Shown one piece after another: positions 25,122-33,772 of a stretch of DNA of 64,000 bases. The position numbers were made by a program, and so were the translations under genes. The DNA is from Fibrobacteria bacterium (lineage in GTDB: Bacteria > Fibrobacterota > Fibrobacteria > UBA5070), in NCBI GenBank assembly GCA_020633825.1, contig JACKCV010000003.1, positions 186,001 through 250,000 of the forward strand, given 5' to 3'. Each line of letters begins with the position of its first letter. Position 1 is the stretch's first letter. The notes below the pieces were generated by a model, which was given only the letters and a program-made list of their open reading frames with translations, did no database searches and was not told the origin of the DNA.

Positions 25122-26618
25122 TCACCGGTCGGGTCGGACCAATCGGAATCCAGCGAAATAAAACTGGTAGGCGGGCGTGAAGAAGGTCCGGTTGGCCGGC
25201 CTCTGGTACAGCAGCCCTCCCCCCCAATTGCCTCCCCGGATGGCATGCCAGGGGGATTCCGAGGATACCGCGATCCCCCACGGGTCGGTCACTGCCACGG
25301 ATTCATACCCGGAAACCCAGGCATCCTGGCACCATTCGCTGAGATTGCCGGACATGTCGTACAGTCCATACGCGTTGGGCAGCTTGGAAGCGACCTTGTG
25401 CATCCCGAACCCCGGCTGCCCCACATCCTTGACCCAGGAATTCCCGGCCCAGACGGCGTGGGCGGAGATCTCCGCGGAATCCGCGGCATCGAGAGTTTCG
25501 GAGTAGTCCTTTCCCCACCAGGTGTCGGTGGTGGTTCCTCCCCGGGCCGCGTATTCCCATTCCGCCTCGGTGGGAAGACGATAGCCATTGGCGGAGGGGT
25601 CGACCACCAGGTCGGTGAGGAGGGCGGAATTCCCCACTCCATCGCGAGCGGTGTAGGAGTACACCGTGTCGAGTCCCTCGATCTTGGATCGGGCATTGGC
25701 CATCAGGATGGCTCCCCCCGCATCCCACTTCGATTCATCGAAGATGGAATTCACGGGATAGTCGTCGCCCAGTCCATAGACGGAACTCATCGGAGTGGGG
25801 TGGAATTCCTCTCCGTAGGCTTGCGCCATCAACGTGTTCCATTCACCCTGGGTGACTTCCGTGGTGTCCATCCAGAAGTCGTAGGTGAACGTCACGGAAT
25901 GTCGGCTCCCTTCGGCGGTGTAGGAGGCCTCGCCGGCGAACCAGGGATCGGCGTCGCGGGTTCCCATCGCGAAGGTCCTTCCCTTGGCCAGCACCTTGAC
26001 CTGGCCCCCGCGATGGATCCATTCCGCGGGCGTCGGCCGCCAAGGACTGGAGGCGACCAAGGTGTCGATCCGGCCGGAATCCGGCAGGACGTCCACCTGG
26101 AACGTCTCGGGGGCGAACCCATCCTTGGCGATGCGCAACCGGGCCGACACGGATGCCGCGCGGCCGGCGGACCCGTCCCGCACCGACCACGCCACCTCCC
26201 CCCCGTGGCGAAGCCGGAAGTATCGGACCCCTCGAGGAACCGCGGGAAGCTGCGCCACCGCCTCGACGACGGGGATCCCCCGGGCGAGCATGGTCCCGTC
26301 CGCTCCGTGGACGTCCAGGGACCACCCGGTGGCCCCCTGCTCCAGCCCGATGATCCGCACCTGGTCGCCCCGGGATCGCACCAGCAGTTCCCGCCCCGCC
26401 CGCCCGGGCGTCACGGCAAGCCCCTCGAGGCTCCCGTCCAGGCTCCAGGATCCGTCCGCCCCCGACAGGACGGAATCCGGCACGCCCGAGAGGCGGATGG
26501 TGGCTCCCGCCAGCCCCGCCCCGGTCTCGTCGACCACCCGCCCCCGCAGGAGGGGGAGCGCCAGAGCGGAGACGGGCAGAAGGATCGACAGGATCGCCAG
26601 GGTGCTTGGGATTCGCAT
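25122..26618 (-). CDS. Secreted SUMF1/FGE-fold protein
   Basis: This 498-residue protein has a signal peptide (residues 1-21, RIPSTLAILSILLPVSALA) and a carboxypeptidase-like Ig segment (LRGRVVDETGAGLAGATIRL, residues 25-65). A SUMF1/FGE-sulfatase fold covers about residues 225 to the end: FAMGTRDADPWF, FWMDTTEVTQGEWNTLM, YRLPTEAEWEYAARGG, YGLYDMSGNLSEWCQDAW, RGGNWGGG and FAGFRLVRPDR. The paired catalytic cysteines of formylglycine-generating enzymes are not seen, so it is more likely a binding or structural relative than an active enzyme. GGAG lies 7 nt before the ATG at 26618. Confidence 0.85.
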   Translation of the reverse strand: MRIPSTLAILSILLPVSALALPLLRGRVVDETGAGLAGATIRLSGVPDSVLSGADGSWSLDGSLEGLAVTPGRAGRELLVRSRGDQVRIIGLEQGATGWSLDVHGADGTMLARGIPVVEAVAQLPAVPRGVRYFRLRHGGEVAWSVRDGSAGRAASVSARLRIAKDGFAPETFQVDVLPDSGRIDTLVASSPWRPTPAEWIHRGGQVKVLAKGRTFAMGTRDADPWFAGEASYTAEGSRHSVTFTYDFWMDTTEVTQGEWNTLMAQAYGEEFHPTPMSSVYGLGDDYPVNSIFDESKWDAGGAILMANARSKIEGLDTVYSYTARDGVGNSALLTDLVVDPSANGYRLPTEAEWEYAARGGTTTDTWWGKDYSETLDAADSAEISAHAVWAGNSWVKDVGQPGFGMHKVASKLPNAYGLYDMSGNLSEWCQDAWVSGYESVAVTDPWGIAVSSESPWHAIRGGNWGGGLLYQRPANRTFFTPAYQFYFAGFRLVRPDR

Positions 26619-26628
26619 GGGAGGCTCC

Positions 26629-28137
26629 TCAGGGGTTCCAGAACAGACCGAGACCGCGGGAATCGACGGTTCCCGCATGTTGCACCGCGACCCGGTAGGC
26701 CCCGTTGGCCCATCCGGCGAGGGAGATGGCGTGGGAGTGGTCGGTGGCGACCGCCGTCGCGCGCACCGCGCCCCGCGCATCCAGGACCCGAACGACGTCC
26801 CCGGGCTGCAGTCCTTCCACGAGGAGGGAGCGCGAAGCGTATTCGGCCCTCGTGCTCCAGCCCTTGCGAACCTGCTCGGCGCGGGCGCCCCCGACGGGTG
26901 GCTGGTACAAGGACGTCAAGCGGGAGATGCCCGGGTAGGACCGCGGGTAGCGGGTGGCGCGGACCGTCATGGAGTTGCATCCCGAGATCTCCTTGACGAT
27001 CTGTCCCTCGGAGATCTCCACGAGCCGCTTGCTCTTGCTGAAGGAGACGAAGCGGTTCCCGTTGGGGAGGGCCTGCACGAACCCGAAATTCCCGCTGGAG
27101 GCGTAGTTGGCATAGTCGGAACCCGTCCGGTACCAGTTCCAATCGACCGAGGAGGCGTATTCGTCGCCCGTCATCACGAAACCGGTGTCCGCGAGCACGG
27201 GCTTGATCTCGTAGGCCACCGATCGCCCCTTGGCACTGGCGTCCAGCGTTCCGTTGCTGGAATTGCAGAAGAACTGGAAGTTGCCCTCCCCCGGCATGTC
27301 CGGAGGGACCACGTTGCCACCGTGGACGACGTTGCAGACCGTTCCGGATTTCCCTCCGTAGTTCTGGGCGGCTCCCCAGCGGAAGAGGATGCTCCCGCCC
27401 TTGCCGTATTTCCCGCCCTTGTCGGTCGCGGCCTCGGCGGTGGTCGTCGAATGGTCCACCACCAGGATCTCGTTCATGGCATGGGCCGAGAACAGGACCA
27501 GATCCCGGCTGGCGTCGTAGGCCACGGAGTTGAAGTGCAGGACGTCCCCCCCGCCCCCCATGGGGCCACCGAAGCCCGAGGAGAAGCGGTTCACGTTGAT
27601 GCGGAAGCGGTCGTCCTTGTCCGAGAAGTGCTTCTTGGCATCCCACTCCCAGACCACCTTCTTGGCGACCGGATCGTACTCGATCACGTGCTCGTTGTAG
27701 ACCGTGGAGGAGTACGTGAGGGAGCTCACCCCGATGGCCTCCTTCACCTGGGCGTTGGTCAGGAGCTCGTAGCCCAGGGCCAGCCAATGCCCGTTGGGCA
27801 TCAAGGCGACGCCGTGGTGCAGCGTCCCCGAGGTCGGGGAGGTCCAGGTCCAGGTGTTGATGGTGTTGTTGTCCCACGACACCTCGTCGAGACTCTGGTA
27901 GGGGGCGCCTGGGCCGGTTCCGCGACCGGAACCGAAGATGACGGATCCTGTCGGTGTGAGGAACGCGGAATAGGGACCGCCGACCGCCTTCCAGGTGTGG
28001 ACCACGGCGTCGTCCGGGCCCAGGAGGCTGGTCGTTCCATCCAGACCTCCCGGAATGAAGGTCACCCCGTCGAGGGCGTCCCCGGCGGAAGCGATCGATG
28101 CCGCGAAAGCGGTCAGGAGAAGGACTCGAGCGTTCAT
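26629..28137 (-). CDS. Exported arylsulfotransferase (ASST)-like protein
   Basis: This 502-residue protein has a signal peptide (MNARVLLLTAFAASIASAGDA). A beta-propeller-like body has DGTTSLLGPDDAVVHTW, LHHGVALMPNGHWLAL, EYDPVAKKVVWEWDAKKHF, FSAHAMNEILVVDHST, GKGGSILFRWGAAQNYGG, VQALPNGNRFVSFS and RLVEISEGQIVKEI, all in the order seen in aryl-sulfate sulfotransferases. The histidine in VYNEHVIEYD and the one in HFNSVAYD are candidates for active-site residues, but I cannot place the catalytic histidine with certainty. The last 80 residues form a separate beta-rich domain (GDVVRVLDARGAVRATAV). The gene is 10 bp upstream of the SUMF1-like gene, with GAGG before its ATG. Confidence 0.72.
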   Translation of the reverse strand: MNARVLLLTAFAASIASAGDALDGVTFIPGGLDGTTSLLGPDDAVVHTWKAVGGPYSAFLTPTGSVIFGSGRGTGPGAPYQSLDEVSWDNNTINTWTWTSPTSGTLHHGVALMPNGHWLALGYELLTNAQVKEAIGVSSLTYSSTVYNEHVIEYDPVAKKVVWEWDAKKHFSDKDDRFRINVNRFSSGFGGPMGGGGDVLHFNSVAYDASRDLVLFSAHAMNEILVVDHSTTTAEAATDKGGKYGKGGSILFRWGAAQNYGGKSGTVCNVVHGGNVVPPDMPGEGNFQFFCNSSNGTLDASAKGRSVAYEIKPVLADTGFVMTGDEYASSVDWNWYRTGSDYANYASSGNFGFVQALPNGNRFVSFSKSKRLVEISEGQIVKEISGCNSMTVRATRYPRSYPGISRLTSLYQPPVGGARAEQVRKGWSTRAEYASRSLLVEGLQPGDVVRVLDARGAVRATAVATDHSHAISLAGWANGAYRVAVQHAGTVDSRGLGLFWNP

Positions 28138-28155
28138 GTGGCAAGCCTCGACGGG

Positions 28156-29703
28156 TTACGGGATGGGAAGCAAAGGGAAGGTCCGGGTGCGATCGACGGT
28201 CGCGACGCGCAGGAAGCCGGATCCGGGCAGGATCGGAAGCCCCATCCAACCCGATGCGTCGGATCGCGCCCGACCTCTGGAGACGATCCGTCCCCGCGCA
28301 TCGACGACGGCCCAGAGAATATCCGCACCGGGGGGCATCCCCGAAACGCCGGAGCGCTTCGGGAAGTGGAGCACCCAGTCCGATCCGACGGAACGGTGCC
28401 GCGGGACCGCCACGCCCTCCATGCCCGCCAGCACGCTGTCGACATGGGAGGACAACCAGGCGTTGCGAGCGGTCGCGAACGAAACCAGGCCCGGGATGGT
28501 GCTGGAGGGGCTGGGCCGGAACGTGGAAGTCTGGTTGGTCTCGAAAGCGGCCAAGGAGTAGATCCGGTTGGGATCGGCTTCGACGTAGGGCTTGATGAGG
28601 GAAGACAGGCGTGCGATCCGGGCCTGCAAGGTGTCCACGGACGCCTCCGTCGCCACCAGGTGGCGGATCCAGGAAAGGGCGCCCGCTTTGAGGGCCGGGC
28701 ATCTGGCGAGGCGACGGGAGAGCGGACGCGCCGCCAGGTTGGAAACCTCGATGGGATCCTGCGTCACCACGTTCCAGGAATTCCCGTAGGCACCGTAGGA
28801 GAGGTTCAGGTCCCAGGGAAGGAGTCGGATGCCCCGCGAAGCGGAATCCTCGTAGAGGTAGTAGTTCCGTCCGGATCCGCTGTAGGAATCGAAGTGCGAG
28901 AGGACCATGTTGAACGCGACCATCCGGATGGCATCCTCCGAGGAGATCCATCGGTCGGGATCGCCGCAGAATTCCCCGTCCGCAAGAGTGTCCAGCGCGG
29001 CGAGGATCGACTTCAAACGACTCCACTCGGGGTTCTTCTCGTTGGTCTTCAATTCGTAGAGGGAGTCGTAGCGGGCGGATTCCCCGAGCCACTGCAGGGG
29101 AGCCCCGTCGTCTCCGGCCTTGAACAGATTCCCCGAAGCGTTGGGATACCAGCGCTTGAGGAAGGTCTTGTCGACCTGTTCCACCTGGGTGTAGAGCCCG
29201 ATGGCGACCCCGTTGGCCTCCAGGGTGGCGAAGCTGGACCGGGGCGCGGGGAGGATGGTCCGGGCGATGCGATAGGAGAGGACTTCGCGCAGGAAAGTGG
29301 GATCCCCGACCCCGTTGGAGAAATTCAGGACCTTCACCCCGTGGTAGGTCTGGGAACGGAATTCGTTGAACTTGATCTTGAACGGCTTCTTGGGGGAATT
29401 CCCCACGTAGGTGTAGGACGAGTTCCCCTTGTAGCGCACTCCGACACTGTCGATGGTCTGCACGCCATCGGAGAATCTCGCGGGAAGGTACCCGGAATCG
29501 GCGACCCGGAAAGCCTCCAGACGGGATGCCCAGGAACTGTCGTAGAAGTCCAGCTGGTAGGCGTGCACCACGGATTCGTCGAAGAGAAGGTCCGACGAAT
29601 CGGATTGCGCCTTCGGGTCGGAGATCAGCGATGCCAGGGTGAGCATCAGGGCGACTTCCAACGACCTCGGGAAACGGCCCGGCATGTTGCGTTGAGGTTC
29701 CAT
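28156..29703 (-). CDS. CotH-kinase family protein, copy 2
   Basis: This 515-residue exported protein has a hydrophobic N-terminal segment (VALMLTLASLI) and a complete CotH-kinase fold: VGVRYKGNSSYTYVGNSPKK, FKIKFNEF, KVLNFSNGVGDPTFLREVLS, ANGVAIGLYTQVEQVDKTFL, NLFKAGDDGAPL, FNMVLSHFDSYSGSGRNYYL and RLLPWDLNLSYG, where the final D and N are the metal and catalytic positions of the family. The C-terminal 90 residues form a small beta domain (ILWAVVDARGRIVSRGRARS). It is only distantly similar to copy 1, so it is not a recent duplicate. It is the first gene of the envelope cluster, 18 bp before the ASST-like gene. The start among ATG 29703, ATG 29685 and TTG 29712 is uncertain. Confidence 0.85.
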   Translation of the reverse strand: MEPQRNMPGRFPRSLEVALMLTLASLISDPKAQSDSSDLLFDESVVHAYQLDFYDSSWASRLEAFRVADSGYLPARFSDGVQTIDSVGVRYKGNSSYTYVGNSPKKPFKIKFNEFRSQTYHGVKVLNFSNGVGDPTFLREVLSYRIARTILPAPRSSFATLEANGVAIGLYTQVEQVDKTFLKRWYPNASGNLFKAGDDGAPLQWLGESARYDSLYELKTNEKNPEWSRLKSILAALDTLADGEFCGDPDRWISSEDAIRMVAFNMVLSHFDSYSGSGRNYYLYEDSASRGIRLLPWDLNLSYGAYGNSWNVVTQDPIEVSNLAARPLSRRLARCPALKAGALSWIRHLVATEASVDTLQARIARLSSLIKPYVEADPNRIYSLAAFETNQTSTFRPSPSSTIPGLVSFATARNAWLSSHVDSVLAGMEGVAVPRHRSVGSDWVLHFPKRSGVSGMPPGADILWAVVDARGRIVSRGRARSDASGWMGLPILPGSGFLRVATVDRTRTFPLLPIP

Positions 29704-29836
29704 CGTGGACAAGATCGTGTTGCGTTCGATGCTTCCGGGCCCGATGTCGGAGGGTTCCGCTCCCGGTTCGGGAGCAGGTCGACCACCACGTTGCGATGTT
29801 CGATCCCGAGGCTCCCCTCATCCGCCTTCCAGGATC

Positions 29837-29842
29837 TATCCT
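29837..29842 (+). promoter_or_regulatory. -10 hexamer TATCCT before the aldose epimerase
   Basis: TATCCT is followed by a 14-nt spacer and the ATG at 29857, so any 5' leader would be at most a few bases. The divergent CotH gene starts 153 bp away. Confidence 0.4.
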
Positions 29843-29856
29843 TCCGGACCCTGACC

Positions 29857-30801
29857 ATGACGATCCTCGAACGCAACATCGGCCCCCATCCCCTCCTGCG
29901 CCTGCAGGACCCCCTCACCGGTTCCTGGGTGGAAGTCCTGCCCACGCGGGGAGCGACCATCCACCAGATCGCCTTGGCGAAGGAGCAGGAGGCGCCCCGG
30001 GAGATCCTGCAGCCCATGCGCACGGCCGTGGAGGTGCAGAAGCAGCGTTGGGCCAAAGGCGCCCAGCTGGCCCCCTGGCCCAACCGCATCCAGGATGCCG
30101 TCTACGAATTCCAAGGGACCACCTACCACCCCTTCCGAAGCTTCCGCTCCCAAGGGGGGCACGCCATGCACGGAACGGTGATGCAGGAGACCTTCTCCCG
30201 CGTCCCTCCCCCGGAGGGATTCGGGCTCTCCCTGGAACTGAAGGCGGAAGGTTGGCAAGGATACCCCTGGCCGCTGACCATGTCCGTCCACCTGGGTTTC
30301 CTCGACGGCGGATTCCGCATGGACGTCCATCTGACCAACCGCTCCACCAGCGAGGCTCCGATCGGACACGGTTGGCATCCCTATTTCACCCTCGGTCGCG
30401 ACGTGCGGGAATGCGAGCTCGAACTTCCCCGGGGAATTCGCTTGGGAATGTCCGAACGCGCCGTTCCCGATGGGTCGAGGTCGCGATGGGAGCGTTTCCA
30501 AGGCCCGGAACTCGTCGGCCCCGACTTCCTCAACGACTGCATCGAAATCGACCCGACCACTCCCCGAGCCATCACACGCCTGCGCGATCCGCGCACCGGC
30601 GAAGGCCTCGAAGTCTGGCAGGATGTCGAGGAACTCGGGTACCGCTACGTCCAGGTCTTCACCCATCCGAGGCGGCACTGCCTGGCCATCGAGCCCATGT
30701 CCTGCGCACCGAACGCCTTCCAGAACGGTCTCGGGCTGCGCACCCTCGCCCCAGGGGAAACGATGCGACTTTCCACCGGCGTCCGACGCTTGGCGGTCTG
30801 A
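29857..30801 (+). CDS. Aldose 1-epimerase family protein
   Basis: This 314-residue cytoplasmic protein has the galactose-mutarotase fold. WVEVLPTRGATIHQIAL forms an early strand, QLAPWPNRIQDAVYEFQG supplies the substrate arginine (NR), GGHAMHGTVMQETF has the first conserved histidine, and IGHGWHPYFTLG has the second (GHGWHPYF). The glutamate base is probably in LAIEPMSCAPNAFQNG (the E in IEPMS). It interconverts alpha and beta anomers of a sugar or sugar phosphate. Neighbouring maltokinase and galE hint at maltose or galactose use, but no operon links them. Confidence 0.85.
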   Translation: MTILERNIGPHPLLRLQDPLTGSWVEVLPTRGATIHQIALAKEQEAPREILQPMRTAVEVQKQRWAKGAQLAPWPNRIQDAVYEFQGTTYHPFRSFRSQGGHAMHGTVMQETFSRVPPPEGFGLSLELKAEGWQGYPWPLTMSVHLGFLDGGFRMDVHLTNRSTSEAPIGHGWHPYFTLGRDVRECELELPRGIRLGMSERAVPDGSRSRWERFQGPELVGPDFLNDCIEIDPTTPRAITRLRDPRTGEGLEVWQDVEELGYRYVQVFTHPRRHCLAIEPMSCAPNAFQNGLGLRTLAPGETMRLSTGVRRLAV

Positions 30802-30912
30802 GACTCCCTGCCGAGGAACGCCGGCCGGATCGAACCGGTCGTCCGCCCCTCGAGACCCACGCGCGCCGCCCTCCCCGTTCCCCAGGAGCGCAGTGCGATC
30901 CAGGAAGCGGGA

Positions 30913-30930
30913 GAGGGGGCACTCCCCCTC
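30913..30930. terminator. Hairpin between converging epimerase and maltokinase genes
   Basis: GAGGGGG pairs with CCCCCTC across a CACT loop. It sits at the end of both converging genes and overlaps the maltokinase stop codon by two bases. No T-run is present on either strand. Confidence 0.35.
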
Positions 30931-32302
30931 AGACCAGGGAGAGAAGACCCGCCAAGGGGATCGCCAACCAATCCGGGCGATGCCTCAGTTCGTAGCGCAA
31001 TTCGTAGAAGGCCTTCTCCGCCTCGAACAGGTCGAGGAGTGCTTGACGGTCCTCGGAGCCGGACGGCCACAAGGCCTCGATGCCTTGCACGCCGAAATAC
31101 CCTTGGAGAAAAGCGGCTCGAGTCGAGCTTTTCCAGGCCTCCGCGAACGACACCGCCTGCGGGGACGCCTTCTCGGGAAGACCGGAACGGGACGCGTAGT
31201 CGAACGAGCGCAACATTCCAGCCACATCCTTCGCCATGGGTGCGAAGGCCCTCCGCTCCGCGGGCGACCGTGCGGGCTCCCCTTCGAAATCGAGGATGGT
31301 CCAACCTTCCCCGGATCGGAGGACCTGACCCAGGTGGAAGTCTCCGTGGACCCGGCTCGCCACGACCCCGGGCACCTCCCGTGCGAGCAGCCGCATCAAC
31401 CGGGGGGTCGCGGTCTCCAAGCGGGCGAGCAGGTCGAGCGCTTCCGTGGGCCACCCCGCCCGATCGGCCCGGGCGACCTCGGACAGCACATCTTCGGCAA
31501 GACTCCTGGCGGCGGCTCCCAATCCCTCCGCGGCCATGGATTCCCGGCCGAAGACCTCCGCAAGCGCCACGTGCAGCTTGGCCGTGGAGACCCCGAGATC
31601 TCTCCAACGACGGGGATCCGTTTCTTCGCCGTTTGCCTGCGCAACCTCGGCCACCTCCGCGCAGGCCGCCTGCCAGGCGTTCGCACGGTGTTCGACGGCT
31701 CGCTGGGCGGCGATCAGCACGCACTCCCCGAAGGGGGTGTCGGCGACCAGCACCCCGAGCAACCGGGGAATGTCCAGTCCCTCGGTGGAAGCCATGGCCT
31801 CCAGGACTTCCACGTCGAGATTCCCCCCGGCCTCCAACCTGCGGAAGATCTTGAGGAACACCGATCCACACAGCGCCCAGGAATTGGTCTGGTCGGCGGC
31901 TCCGAGCCGGACGGGGCCCCGCAAGCCGTCCTCCAGGCGGGACGGATCGATCAGGCGCGCATGTGTGGAATCCCCCCTCCCCGGCCCGGTGGAACGAACG
32001 GTCCATTCCAGCAATCCCCGGACGCAAGCCTCGTCCTCCAATCCGTCGCGCCAGAACACGACGCCATCGGACAGGATCTCCGCCCCCGGAGCCTCCGCAG
32101 GGGCCAACGGCACGAAATAGAGGTCGTCCCCGGATCGCACCAGGCAGGCGAACCCGACCCGCAGAGGGTACGATGCCACCACGTCGGCCTCGATCGGGCC
32201 TCCCCTGCGCACGAACCAGCGCCGGCCCGGAAGCCATCGCTCCCAGGGAAGACGGGCGAACGATTCGAGGGAGGGTTCGGCGGAGAAGGAAGAGACTGTC
32301 AT
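30929..32302 (-). CDS. mak: Maltokinase
   Basis: This 457-residue enzyme phosphorylates maltose to maltose 1-phosphate, the donor for GlgE in alpha-glucan synthesis. The N-terminal cap WERWLPGRRWFVRRGG matches the maltokinase opening. SVFLKIFRRLEAGGNLDVEV supplies the lysine of the N-lobe (K151) and the helix-C glutamate. VHGDFHLGQVL holds the catalytic aspartate (D321), ILDFEGEPARSPAERR the metal-binding DFE (D338), and DVAGMLRSFDYA is highly family-specific. In many genomes it is fused or adjacent to treS and glgE; neither is in this window. The start has TAGGTT 8 nt upstream. Confidence 0.9.
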   Translation of the reverse strand: MTVSSFSAEPSLESFARLPWERWLPGRRWFVRRGGPIEADVVASYPLRVGFACLVRSGDDLYFVPLAPAEAPGAEILSDGVVFWRDGLEDEACVRGLLEWTVRSTGPGRGDSTHARLIDPSRLEDGLRGPVRLGAADQTNSWALCGSVFLKIFRRLEAGGNLDVEVLEAMASTEGLDIPRLLGVLVADTPFGECVLIAAQRAVEHRANAWQAACAEVAEVAQANGEETDPRRWRDLGVSTAKLHVALAEVFGRESMAAEGLGAAARSLAEDVLSEVARADRAGWPTEALDLLARLETATPRLMRLLAREVPGVVASRVHGDFHLGQVLRSGEGWTILDFEGEPARSPAERRAFAPMAKDVAGMLRSFDYASRSGLPEKASPQAVSFAEAWKSSTRAAFLQGYFGVQGIEALWPSGSEDRQALLDLFEAEKAFYELRYELRHRPDWLAIPLAGLLSLV

Positions 32303-32310
32303 CGAGAGGA

Positions 32311-32316
32311 AACCTA
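32311..32316 (-). promoter_or_regulatory. -10 hexamer TAGGTT before maltokinase
   Basis: TAGGTT on the minus strand precedes the ATG at 32302 with an 8-nt spacer. The intervening TTCCTCTC contains no ribosome binding site. Confidence 0.5.
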
Positions 32317-32442
32317 ATGAAAGGTTTCCCCCTTTTTCCCGGCTCCGTGGCGCCGCGAAATATCTTTCCGCCCCGTTTGTCGTCCCTCTCGCCGGTTTTC
32401 GCCCGCCTCGGGCCCGGCTCCCTTCACCGGAGATCCAACGCC

Positions 32443-33750
32443 GTGGACATCATCGCTTGCAAGTTCGGAGGCACCTCCCTGGCCGACGCGGCCCAGTTCC
32501 GCAAGGTCGCCGAAATCGTCCGCGCCGATCCGCGTCGACGCATGGTGGTGGTCTCGGCCCCCGGCAAGCGCCACAAGCAGGACCCCAAGATCACCGACAT
32601 ACTCCTGTCGGTGCACGACGCCTCCCGGCGGAACATGGATCCCTCCCAGGCCATCTCCCTGGTGCGCGAGCGGTTCCTGGAGATCGAGGCCCAGCTGGGC
32701 ATCGATGCGGGGATCGCCGCCTCGATGGACGACTTCGCCGCCACCGTGCAGGCGGGCGCCGACCGGGACTGGATCGCCTCGCGCGGCGAGCATTGGTCGG
32801 CCCGGCTCATGGCGGCCTTCCTCGGAGCCACCTTCGTGGAAGCCGAAGGTGCCGTGTTCCTCACCGCCGCGGGCCTGGTGGACGAACGCACCTGGTCGGA
32901 ACTCCCCGGACGGATTCCGTCCACAGGGATCTCCGTGATGCCGGGCTTCTACGGGACGGACACCCACGGGAAGGTCAAGACGTTCTCCCGTGGCGGTTCC
33001 GACATCTCCGGCGCCATCGCCGCCCGCGCCATCGGAGCCGATCTCTACGAGAACTGGACCGACGTCTCCGGACTCCTCATGGCCGACCCCCGCCTGGTCC
33101 CCGATGCGGCGCCCATGGAGGTCGTCACCTACCGCGAGCTGCGCGAACTGGCCTACTCGGGTGCGAGCGTGTTCCACGAGGAGGCGATCCTCCCCTGCAA
33201 GCAGGCGGGCATCCCCATCCGCATCGGCAACACCAACCGCCCCCTCGATCCGGGCACCCGCATCGTCCCCGAGGATCAGGCCGCGGACCGCCCCATCGCG
33301 GGCGTCGCCGGTCGCCGGGGATTCTCCATCCTGCAGATCGAGAAGACCCTCATGAACAAGGAGCGAGGTTTCGGGCGCCGGGTGCTGGGAGTGCTGGAGA
33401 CCCACGGCGTCTCCTACGAGCTCTCCCCCTCGGGCATCGACTCGATGTGCGTGGTGATCGACCAGGAGGATTTCGACGAAGCCGAGGACGCCGTGCTGCA
33501 GGAGCTCGCCCGGGTCTGCGAGCCCGAATCCATCGAGGTGGAACGGGATCTCGCCCTGATCGCAACGGTGGGGCACGGAATGTCCCATCGACCGGGTGTC
33601 GCCTCCCGGCTGTTCAAGGCGCTCTCCGACAGCCAGGTGAACGTCCGGATCATCGACCAGGGAGCCTCCGAGCTTTCCATCATCGTCGGCGTGGACGGCA
33701 ACGATCTGCAGAAGGGGTTGAACGCCATCTACCGGGCATTCGTGAACTGA
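32443..33750 (+). CDS. lysC: Aspartate kinase
   Basis: This 435-residue enzyme phosphorylates aspartate, the first step to lysine, threonine, methionine and diaminopimelate. KFGGTSLADAAQFRKV (from residue 7) is the amino-acid kinase signature. FSRGGSDISGAIAARAIGAD and ENWTDVSGLLMADPRLVPDA are the nucleotide and substrate loops, and TYRELRELAYSGASVFHEEA is the family's late kinase motif. Two ACT domains follow (GFSILQIEKTLM and IATVGHGMSHRPGVASRLF onward), so allosteric inhibition is expected. The start is GTG at 32443, with GGAG 10 nt upstream. Confidence 0.95.
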   Translation: MDIIACKFGGTSLADAAQFRKVAEIVRADPRRRMVVVSAPGKRHKQDPKITDILLSVHDASRRNMDPSQAISLVRERFLEIEAQLGIDAGIAASMDDFAATVQAGADRDWIASRGEHWSARLMAAFLGATFVEAEGAVFLTAAGLVDERTWSELPGRIPSTGISVMPGFYGTDTHGKVKTFSRGGSDISGAIAARAIGADLYENWTDVSGLLMADPRLVPDAAPMEVVTYRELRELAYSGASVFHEEAILPCKQAGIPIRIGNTNRPLDPGTRIVPEDQAADRPIAGVAGRRGFSILQIEKTLMNKERGFGRRVLGVLETHGVSYELSPSGIDSMCVVIDQEDFDEAEDAVLQELARVCEPESIEVERDLALIATVGHGMSHRPGVASRLFKALSDSQVNVRIIDQGASELSIIVGVDGNDLQKGLNAIYRAFVN

Positions 33751-33772
33751 ACGAACCCGCAGGGGAATACGA

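Noticed and set aside
25122..26618. Active formylglycine-generating enzyme
   Set aside because: The fold is present but I do not see the paired active-site cysteines, and no sulfatase gene is nearby.
24846..26996. Plus-strand frame of over 700 codons opposite the SUMF1 and ASST-like genes
   Set aside because: Low-complexity G/P/R-rich translation without recognisable domains, on the strand opposite to genes with clear domains and ribosome binding sites.
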